Shown piece after piece: positions 1-5,231 of a stretch of 5,231 nt of DNA. The stretch comes from Flavobacteriales bacterium UBA7878. Its GTDB lineage: Bacteria > Bacteroidota > Bacteroidia > Flavobacteriales > Schleiferiaceae. Under the pieces are notes generated by a model, which saw only the letters and a program-made list of their open reading frames with translations, ran no database searches and was not told the DNA's origin. The translations under genes and the position numbers were made by a program. The DNA is taken from NCBI GenBank assembly GCA_002501205.1, contig DLRW01000008.1, forward strand, positions 1-5,231, given 5' to 3'. The stretch's first letter is position 1, and the number at the start of each line of letters is the position of its first letter.

Positions 1-1
1 A

Positions 2-1285
2 AGCAATTCTTCAGGTAGCTCCTCTAGCTCTTCCAGCTCCAACGGAAGTACCAATGAGGATTCAGACCCAATTGGCACCATGACGAATTCCATCATGCAA
101 AAAAGCAGTGGCTCCACTTCCTCTAGTTCCTATAACAGGGGTTCATCCTCATCCAGTCGTTCTTCCAGTCAAAGCCAAAGTCAAAGCAGTGGCAATTCTC
201 GTTTAGACCGGGAGCGACGCATTCAACAACAGCATCAGGAACATGTAGAAGCCTCACGAAGAAACAGTGCAGCTAATTCTCAACAAAGTACAGCAAACAA
301 AAGACAATCAGCCGCACAGGCAGAACAGCAGAGAAAAGCTGCTGAAGCGGCTCGCAAGCAAGCGGAATACGAAAGGCAAAAGCGAAAAGCAGCCGAGGAA
401 GCACGCAAACGCCAGGAATATGCGCAGTGGAAGAATCAACAAAATCAGAAAAATGCGCAAGCAGCCGCAGCGGCAGCCGCAACTACAGTAACTTTATTGG
501 CCGTTTTAGGACGCGAGATCTACAAGAATATGGGGGTGGTTGATTTTGACCAGGTATATCGCGATAAACCCAGCTTCTATGCCTCCACAGAATATGGTTA
601 TTCCTTCCTACTGCACCCAATCTATTTTAATAGCGAGGTTTATGATGGGGTGCGAACTTCCAATAATACAGACTATGACTTTGCCTGGCCTTTGAATTTC
701 GATTTTAAAGCAAAAATCGGCTTTGAGTCCCCCTACTTTGGTGCTTATGGTTTCGGTGGAATGGGCATCGGCACCAGCCTGCTCTTCCACAGCTTCAATT
801 TCCCATCCTATCAATATGGTGGTCAAGTGCATGCGGGAATTCCCAATGCTAAATTTCTCTTTGCATATGAAGCTGGCGGACGTGCTTTAACCAATGATTA
901 TTGGCTTTTGGTAGAAGAATCTGGCAGTGGTTTTACCGACCTCACTTATGGCAATATTAAATACGGTGCACGCTTTAGTTGGGGATCCTTTACCCGCAGC
1001 CACTTAAGCCTTGGGTTGATCTATGAAAATGTTGCTGGTGCAAATGACGATATCAAAGTTCAACGCATTAATGTAGAAGGCTTGGATTATACCAAGACCT
1101 ACTATATACCGGGTTATTTTATCGAATATAAAAAGGACCATAGCTTTAATTTCTTCCTGCACTTTTATCCCAATTATCCTTTTTCGGGCGAGGTAAATTA
1201 CGGCTACCGCAGTGGTGAAGATTATGATGATGGTAGCATCTACCTTTACCTTGGATTTTTACGCTCTTTAGACTTTTACAAATAA
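2..1285 (+). CDS. Ser-rich / TolA-like helix / predicted outer-membrane beta-barrel protein, 5' partial
   Basis: I do not recognise a named family. The frame is open to the left edge: 26 codons before the ATG at 80 encode a Ser-rich stretch continuous with what follows, so the real start probably lies outside the window and any signal peptide is unseen. Numbering from the ATG at 80, residues 1-40 are Ser/Gly/Gln-rich low complexity. Residues about 41-125 are a charged Ala/Lys/Glu/Gln/Arg helix resembling the periplasm-spanning domain of TolA in composition. Residues 126-144 are hydrophobic with seven consecutive Ala, possibly a membrane segment or a helix end. Residues about 154-401 are rich in Tyr, Phe and Gly with alternating short strands (for example FGAYGFGGMGIGTSLLF), which suggests an outer-membrane beta-barrel. 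TAA at 1283-1285 ends the gene 6 nt before the next, indicating an operon. The reading frame is sound; the barrel and the envelope location are inferred from composition only, with no homology search. Confidence 0.85.
   Translation, partial: SNSSGSSSSSSSSNGSTNEDSDPIGTMTNSIMQKSSGSTSSSSYNRGSSSSSRSSSQSQSQSSGNSRLDRERRIQQQHQEHVEASRRNSAANSQQSTANKRQSAAQAEQQRKAAEAARKQAEYERQKRKAAEEARKRQEYAQWKNQQNQKNAQAAAAAAATTVTLLAVLGREIYKNMGVVDFDQVYRDKPSFYASTEYGYSFLLHPIYFNSEVYDGVRTSNNTDYDFAWPLNFDFKAKIGFESPYFGAYGFGGMGIGTSLLFHSFNFPSYQYGGQVHAGIPNAKFLFAYEAGGRALTNDYWLLVEESGSGFTDLTYGNIKYGARFSWGSFTRSHLSLGLIYENVAGANDDIKVQRINVEGLDYTKTYYIPGYFIEYKKDHSFNFFLHFYPNYPFSGEVNYGYRSGEDYDDGSIYLYLGFLRSLDFYK
17..43 (+). repeat. Three imperfect 9-nt units coding for serine
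   Basis: Three consecutive units begin with AGC followed by two mostly TCN codons: AGCTCCTCT, AGCTCTTCC and AGCTCCAAC. They lie inside the Ser-rich part of the first gene and keep its frame. The third positions vary among the units and further Ser runs follow at about 110-190, so the tract looks maintained at protein level and not freshly expanded. It is still a plausible site for length variation between strains. Confidence 0.4.
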
Positions 1286-1291
1286 TATTCA

Positions 1292-2428
1292 ATGCGTTTA
1301 GCTCTACTCTTTTTAGTACTCCCTTTCTTCGCTTGGTCACAAACCGAATACATTGGCTATGAAGATTATCGCCTCCAGCAAATGTTGGAAGAAAGTATAG
1401 ACGCTGGCGATAGCTTAAAGGCGCGTAAAACCATGCGTTACATAGAGTTCACCCGACAATTGGATGAATTGGAATTTAGCTTCCAACAAAGCTTTAAATC
1501 TCCCGGTACGCATGCAGATCTAAAACCGGAAATTGAAAAGCGCCTCAAAGCCCTTTCAAATCTGAATCTTGCTGGTCAGGCTTATCGGTTTCACCTGGAA
1601 GAAGCTAATGAAGGTGCGGCCCAAGATTCTCTGAATAGCTATTTCAATTATCTGGAGCAATTAGACCTTTCGGACTATTTCTTAAATCTCTTTGATGACC
1701 TGGAACCCAATCAGATCGCAGAAGAGTCACCAGACAACATTATATGGGAAAAAGATTTTGTAGAAAGTCGACTGAACACCTCAAGGCTGTCCTACCATTT
1801 CCAGCTAGGCCTGGTCTATAATTATTTCCACTTTTCCGATACTTCACAATTCCCGCCTGAAATTGATGTACAATGGTCCAAGAAAGGAAGCTTTGGCTTA
1901 GCCTTAAATATTGGAGCCTCTTATAGAATCAATAGTAAGGTTTCGGTTTTCACTGAATTGGGCTATAGTAGCTCTAATTTAGAGTATCAATCAGAGTTCA
2001 CGGATCCCTGGCTGGGAGAAACCTTTATTAATGGCAATGAATACAGCTTTAGTCATCTGGACCTCATCCTTGGTGCTCAGTATAGAATAGCTGATAAATG
2101 GCAGTTGGCACTGGGATTAGCACCTTCTTTCACCCTTAAGTCCGAATCCATCAATTATCAGGAAAACCTTGATGGCACTCGTAATTACGGTACCCTTCAG
2201 GATTTAAAGGAATCGGAATGGTTCCGCAGCACTCAATTTCGAATGCTCTTTGAGGTGGCCTATTTAGGGCGATATATTGAAGTTTCGGATTATCCTATCC
2301 TTATCAGTCCCTATTTCCGTCCCATGCTCAGTACGAGCTCTTACCGACGGTCGGATGTAAGCATAGGTCCAAATTGGGAGCGATTTTCCATAAGTCAGTT
2401 TCAGCTTGGGGTACGAATTTCTTATTAA
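1292..2428 (+). CDS. Exported protein with helical N-terminal domain and predicted outer-membrane beta-barrel
   Basis: This 378-residue protein starts with a short Sec signal peptide (MRLALLFLVLPFFAWS, likely cut near residues 16-17 before QTEY). Residues about 24-140 are helical and charged, with Leu/Ala spacing that could form a small helical bundle but no clear TPR signature. From about 160 to the end the sequence alternates polar and aromatic or aliphatic residues in strand-length blocks (FGLALNIGASYRI, VSVFTELGYSS, WQLALGLAPSF) and ends in QLGVRISY. A terminal aromatic residue is typical of outer-membrane barrels inserted by the BAM machinery. The overall look is that of the Bacteroidota PorT/OMP beta-barrel type, but no specific function can be given. 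The ATG sits 6 nt after the stop of the upstream gene, so the two are probably co-transcribed and perhaps translationally coupled; no Shine-Dalgarno sequence is visible, as is usual in this phylum. The two barrel proteins may act together, which is an inference from spacing. Confidence 0.88.
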   Translation: MRLALLFLVLPFFAWSQTEYIGYEDYRLQQMLEESIDAGDSLKARKTMRYIEFTRQLDELEFSFQQSFKSPGTHADLKPEIEKRLKALSNLNLAGQAYRFHLEEANEGAAQDSLNSYFNYLEQLDLSDYFLNLFDDLEPNQIAEESPDNIIWEKDFVESRLNTSRLSYHFQLGLVYNYFHFSDTSQFPPEIDVQWSKKGSFGLALNIGASYRINSKVSVFTELGYSSSNLEYQSEFTDPWLGETFINGNEYSFSHLDLILGAQYRIADKWQLALGLAPSFTLKSESINYQENLDGTRNYGTLQDLKESEWFRSTQFRMLFEVAYLGRYIEVSDYPILISPYFRPMLSTSSYRRSDVSIGPNWERFSISQFQLGVRISY

Positions 2429-2445
2429 TGTTCTGATGCAAATCA

Positions 2446-2475
2446 GGTGCTCATCAAAAGCTCTTGTTATTTTTG
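2446..2475 (+). promoter_or_regulatory. Candidate Bacteroidota-type promoter for the T9SS cargo gene
   Basis: TATTTTTG at 2468-2475 fits the TAnnTTTG element of the Bacteroidota primary sigma factor. The matching upstream TTG-type element is weak: only GGTG at 2446-2449 lies at about the right distance (18 nt). Transcription would start near 2482, giving a leader of about 54 nt before the ATG at 2536. The region is AT-rich, so a chance match is possible. Confidence 0.35.
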
Positions 2476-2480
2476 AACCC

Positions 2481-2519
2481 AGCCAAGTAAATTGAATTAT
2501 CAATTTAAATGATTTGGCT
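2481..2519 (+). repeat. Nested inverted repeat in the leader of the T9SS cargo gene
   Basis: The inner arms TAAATTGA (2488-2495) and TCAATTTA (2500-2507) are perfect complements around a 4-nt ATTA loop. The outer arms AGCCAA (2481-2486) and TTGGCT (2514-2519) are also perfect complements. The two stems are separated by 1 nt on the left and 6 nt on the right, so together they would form a hairpin with an asymmetric bulge. No T-tract follows, so it is a poor intrinsic terminator for the upstream operon. Its place between the candidate promoter and the start codon fits either an operator dyad or a 5' leader stem that protects or regulates the mRNA. The pairing is seen directly; the role is inferred. 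Confidence 0.5.
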
Positions 2520-2535
2520 ATTAACCTGAAAATGC

Positions 2536-3540
2536 ATGTTCAAAAATTACCTGGCCATAGCCACCATCATTCTGAGTCAAACGCTTTCAGCCCAGATCAC
2601 ATTAAGTCGAAGCGCCAATGCCCCCTCTGTCGGAGATAGCTTTCGATATATAATTGAGGCCAATGTACTTTACCATCCTGGATCTGCTGGCGCCAATGAT
2701 CTTTGGGATTTCTCCGGAATTGTAGGAAGCCCTTTAGACTACACTTACCACGATGTTTCCAATTCTTCCCAGGCTTTCTATTTTCCGAATGCTAACCTTT
2801 TGGAAGACATAAATGGAACTGAGAATTTCTTAAGGGTTGATAGCAGCGGAGCTTCTATTGAGGGTAGTTATGACAGTGCCAGCTATCGATCTATTTATTC
2901 CGACGGCGAAGATTTTATTCGTTTTCCATTAAGCTTTGGCGACCGCAGAAGAGCTAATGGCACTTATAGTCACCATGCCCTAATCGCCAATCAATATTTC
3001 AATTATTCTGAGAATATTAGAATCGATGCCGATGGATATGGCGATTTGATCTTACCCTTCGATACGATTCACAATGTTCTAAGAGTTCGCGTTATTAATA
3101 TTGTTACTGAAAACACAACCAGTCCATGGACACATGATGACTATACCGATACCATTTGTTATTGGTACAATGCTTTCACACGAAATTTTATCGCAAAGAG
3201 CTCCTTACGATATCGAAGAGGCTCCTACTGGCATGATTACATTATGTATATGGACCAGTCGGATTTAAAAACCAATTGGATTGGACTTGAAGAAAAGGCT
3301 TTGGTTTCAAAACAATTGGAATTTTATCCAAATCCGGCTCGAGATCTTCTTTATGTGGAGAATCCAAGCAGGAAGAAAATAGCCTTGGAGATTTATTCAA
3401 TAAGTGGAGCCCTCCTTACTATTCAAGATGTCGAAAAGGGAAGAAATAAGATCGATCTCTCCCATTTAAAATCAGGCTTGTACCTTTTAAAATATATTCA
3501 AGGTAAGCAAGCTTATTCTGAACGCTTAGTGATTGAATAA
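2536..3540 (+). CDS. Secreted protein with type A T9SS C-terminal sorting domain, function unknown
   Basis: This 334-residue protein begins with a Sec signal peptide (MFKNYLAIATIILSQTLSAQ, cut after about residue 20). The central part (about 21-255) has no catalytic motif I can name. It carries pieces often met in Bacteroidota T9SS cargo, such as GANDLWDFSGI (52-62) and DADGYGDLILP followed by NVLRVRV (164-186), and is probably beta-rich. Residues about 260-334 are a clear type A sorting domain: the FYPNPARD opening (263-270), an IYSISGALL strand (286-294), the KIDLSHLKSGLYLLKY core (305-320), and a final SERLVIE. In this system the domain directs the mature protein across the outer membrane and is then removed, with the cargo released or attached to surface lipopolysaccharide. 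The gene has its own candidate promoter and its own terminator, so it is likely monocistronic. ATG at 2536 is chosen because it gives the signal peptide; the ATG at 2532 is out of frame. Confidence 0.92.
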   Translation: MFKNYLAIATIILSQTLSAQITLSRSANAPSVGDSFRYIIEANVLYHPGSAGANDLWDFSGIVGSPLDYTYHDVSNSSQAFYFPNANLLEDINGTENFLRVDSSGASIEGSYDSASYRSIYSDGEDFIRFPLSFGDRRRANGTYSHHALIANQYFNYSENIRIDADGYGDLILPFDTIHNVLRVRVINIVTENTTSPWTHDDYTDTICYWYNAFTRNFIAKSSLRYRRGSYWHDYIMYMDQSDLKTNWIGLEEKALVSKQLEFYPNPARDLLYVENPSRKKIALEIYSISGALLTIQDVEKGRNKIDLSHLKSGLYLLKYIQGKQAYSERLVIE

Positions 3541-3554
3541 GACCTTATTGAAAT

Positions 3555-3590
3555 AAAGAAGCCGGTGCATTTTGTACCGGCTTCTTTTTT
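3555..3590. terminator. Bidirectional intrinsic terminator between convergent genes
   Basis: Arms AAAGAAGCCGGT (3555-3566) and ACCGGCTTCTTT (3576-3587) form a perfect 12-bp stem. The loop bases GCA and TGT could extend it by three more pairs, one of them G-U. On the + strand a run of six T at 3585-3590 follows; on the - strand the stem is followed by TTTATTT. It begins 15 nt after the cargo gene's stop, and its right edge overlaps the stop codon of the M14 gene (3589-3591), so it can end both transcripts. Confidence 0.92.
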
Positions 3591-5139
3591 AATAAATCTC
3601 TGCAATGGGATAGCGCAGATGTTCCATTTCATAATATTCACTGCGCTGATAGAAGAAGCTCAGCACTGCCCATGGATTGCGCTGCAATTCTTGATGCTCC
3701 GCCATCCATTGATCGTATTCCCTTTTAATCAATGGGTGCTTTAGCATTTCCATAGCCTTATCTTCAAACACATAAGGCGAAAAATACTCCTTCTGCTGGA
3801 AGATAATATCAAAGAATCCCCAGGACAAATAAGAGTCTACCGACATAGGACTTAAAACCGAGGCTAAAAAATAACGGTGCAGCTGATCGCCCGGCACTAA
3901 ATAATCCCCTGCATAAAAGAGGCGACTATCAGTACGCACTTCCACTTGTTCTACTTCAGTACGGAAATGCCCTTCATAAGGACTATCGGAATGATTCCAC
4001 TTTTTAAGATAGGTAGAGCGAACCTCTATTAAGGTATCCTGAGCCAGGGGCCGCATCTCAATATTTTGGTATTGCAGTCGGCTCACTACTTCGCGCCAAG
4101 CTTGAGGGATCACATAATATTTCGGTACATAAGCTTCCTGCACTGGCTTATAATGGGGATAATAAGGAATCTTCAATTCTTCTATCTGATCCCGATGGTA
4201 TTTCAATCGGCGATAGGCACCTAATTCGCTGAGCTCATAGCTGTATTCAAAGGCTTTAAAGTCCAGTTGCTCTACTTGATTACTATCCAATTCCCAAGCT
4301 ACAGGAAAGGTTAAGCGCGCCTCTTCCCATTTTTGCGCCTCTTCGAAGGCTAACAATATTTCCGCTCGATGCGCTTCACTAAAACTGTTCAAGTGCTGCA
4401 AGAACTGGTAGGTAGACATTACCCTTTCGGGATAGGATTTGAACATGTGCGCCTCAGTTATAAAACCCAAGCTGTGAAAGAGGCTGGTATAACCACTGGC
4501 ATATCGTGGGCTATCTAGAAAGGCCGCATAACCATCATTGGGAGGACGACCAAATACATTCACATAAGGAACCATTGGCCAGGATTTGGCCATTTCTGCA
4601 TAGAGATAGGGTAGCATTTTCTCTTGCTGCAATTGAGCGAGAGAAGGAGCCAATTTATCCTGCTGAGTGGCAATTAGCGTTAAGGTGTAGGGATAGTCTG
4701 CCCCATTGCTAGTATGGGTATCCACAAAAATATGTGGCTTTAAAGCCTGATAGAGGGCCCAGAAGGAAAAGGTATTTAGGGCATCGCCTTTAATAAAATC
4801 CCGATTGAGATCAAGGTTGCGAGCATTTCCCCTAAAGCCCTGCAGCTCTGGTCCATTTTGATTAGCTCGCGTATGCGGTCGGGCCTGGAGGCTTCCGCCA
4901 ATATTATATACCGGAATAATTGCGATTAAGTGCCCCTCAGCCGGCCCGCCTAAGGCCAGAAGATTATTAGCCCACATGATACTGGCATCCATTCCGCAAC
5001 TTTCTCCCGGATGAATACCATTATTAATAAGGGTAACTAACTTTCCTTTAGCTAATTGACTTAAAGTTTGTTCTGCTCTAAAAGCTTCCTTTTGGATTAG
5101 AAATAAAGATAAGGGCCGACCACAATCCGTAGTACCCAA
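3589..5139 (-). CDS. M14 family zinc carboxypeptidase-like protein, N-terminus uncertain
   Basis: The 516 codons from the TTG at 5139 encode a zinc metallopeptidase of the M14 (carboxypeptidase A-like) family, expected to cleave peptides at the C-terminal side in the periplasm or outside the cell. Numbering from that TTG, H43 and E46 in GIHPGE form the HxxE zinc motif and H142 in DTHTSNG is the third zinc ligand. N112-R113 in LDLNRD match the substrate carboxylate-binding pair, and E229 in ITEAHMF is the likely catalytic base. After about residue 260 comes the long C-terminal region of the Bacteroidota M14-like subgroup, with YYVIPQAW, EGHF, FYAGDYLVPGDQ, DSYLSWGFFD and YFSPYVFEDKAMEML, ending in RYPIAEIY; the C-terminus looks complete. 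The TTG lies inside the conserved domain (LGTTDCGRPL) and is a poor start: upstream codons still look coding. No signal peptide is visible, though relatives usually have one. The gene converges on the T9SS cargo gene and shares its terminator; no functional link is implied. Confidence 0.88.
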   Translation of the reverse strand: MGTTDCGRPLSLFLIQKEAFRAEQTLSQLAKGKLVTLINNGIHPGESCGMDASIMWANNLLALGGPAEGHLIAIIPVYNIGGSLQARPHTRANQNGPELQGFRGNARNLDLNRDFIKGDALNTFSFWALYQALKPHIFVDTHTSNGADYPYTLTLIATQQDKLAPSLAQLQQEKMLPYLYAEMAKSWPMVPYVNVFGRPPNDGYAAFLDSPRYASGYTSLFHSLGFITEAHMFKSYPERVMSTYQFLQHLNSFSEAHRAEILLAFEEAQKWEEARLTFPVAWELDSNQVEQLDFKAFEYSYELSELGAYRRLKYHRDQIEELKIPYYPHYKPVQEAYVPKYYVIPQAWREVVSRLQYQNIEMRPLAQDTLIEVRSTYLKKWNHSDSPYEGHFRTEVEQVEVRTDSRLFYAGDYLVPGDQLHRYFLASVLSPMSVDSYLSWGFFDIIFQQKEYFSPYVFEDKAMEMLKHPLIKREYDQWMAEHQELQRNPWAVLSFFYQRSEYYEMEHLRYPIAEIY

Positions 5140-5226
5140 TTGCAGGTACCGCGCATTTAGATACAGTTGGTCCAGCTTTTTATAAGATTCTATAAGCTCT
5201 GTATAGGTCCAGGCCTCATAGTATCC
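5140..5226 (-). other. In-frame coding-like extension of the M14 gene, closed by a TAA near the window edge
   Basis: The 29 codons upstream of the TTG continue the same frame and read EAWTYTELIESYKKLDQL followed by YLNARYLQ. This matches the first helix of M14 domains (Thr-Tyr, then Leu-Ile, Tyr, Lys-Leu spacing) running straight into GTTDCGRPL, so it very likely belongs to the protein. It contains no ATG, GTG or TTG, and a TAA at 5229-5227 closes the frame. In the neighbouring frame the last bases read Asp-Lys-Asp, so a one-base loss around 5221-5226 would explain the break. A natural frameshift, a sequencing error or non-standard initiation all remain possible. Confidence 0.6.
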
Positions 5227-5231
5227 TTATC

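Noticed and set aside
164..193. CAAAG-like short repeats considered as a mobile or regulatory repeat
   Set aside because: They simply encode the Ser-Gln alternation of the low-complexity region in frame.
267..491. Short + strand open frame inside the first gene, basic and Gln-rich
   Set aside because: It is an out-of-frame shadow of the repetitive charged helix region; the main frame gives a coherent long protein.
2434..2456. Weak inverted repeat TGATG / CATCA after the second gene, considered as its terminator
   Set aside because: The arms are only 5 bp, the loop is 13 nt and no T-tract follows directly; no convincing terminator for the two-gene operon is visible.
2264..2503. - strand open frame across the end of the second barrel gene and the intergenic region
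   Set aside because: It has no recognisable protein features and overlaps a well-supported gene and the candidate promoter and dyad.
2532..2534. ATG four bases before the cargo gene start, considered as an alternative start or leader peptide
   Set aside because: It is in another frame, gives no signal peptide, and overlaps the ATG that does.
4506..4712. Small + strand open frame antisense to the M14 gene
   Set aside because: It lies opposite the conserved catalytic part of the peptidase, has no promoter or recognisable product, and is a frame shadow.

Overview
The window looks like chromosomal DNA from a member of the Bacteroidota, most likely a marine-type Flavobacteriia or Cytophagia relative. 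Three things point there. The gene at 2536-3540 ends in a classic type A type IX secretion system (T9SS) sorting domain. The start codons have no purine-rich Shine-Dalgarno sequence in front of them. One intergenic region carries a TAnnTTTG promoter element of the Bacteroidota type. By eye the base composition is moderately AT-rich (not counted). There are no tRNA, rRNA, CRISPR or insertion-sequence signatures, and no gene-free stretch longer than about 110 bases.

Left part (2-2428, + strand): two genes separated by 6 nt, almost certainly one transcript. The first runs off the left edge. It encodes an unusual chimera-like protein: a serine-rich low-complexity N-terminus, a TolA-like Ala/Lys/Glu/Gln-rich helix, an Ala-rich hydrophobic segment, then an aromatic, glycine-rich region that reads as an outer-membrane beta-barrel. 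The second encodes a signal peptide, a helical periplasmic-type domain, and a second predicted outer-membrane beta-barrel ending in a C-terminal Tyr. The pair may form or serve one envelope structure, but I recognise no named family.

Middle (2429-3590): a 107-nt intergenic region holds a candidate promoter and a nested inverted repeat. It precedes a secreted T9SS cargo protein of unknown function, which is followed by a strong hairpin-plus-T-tract terminator. The terminator works in both directions because the next gene converges on it.

Right part (3589-5231, - strand): a zinc carboxypeptidase-like M14 family protein with its catalytic residues visible and a complete C-terminus. Its 5' end is a puzzle. 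The only start codon in the open frame is a TTG inside the conserved domain. The 29 codons upstream still read like the family's N-terminal helix, and an in-frame TAA sits 3-5 bases from the window edge. The gene therefore either carries a frameshift or nonsense change, or uses an unusual start.

Nothing here is a clear defence, mobile or biosynthetic system. The points most worth following are the architecture of the first protein and its barrel partner, the structured leader at 2481-2519, and the broken-looking start of the M14 peptidase.
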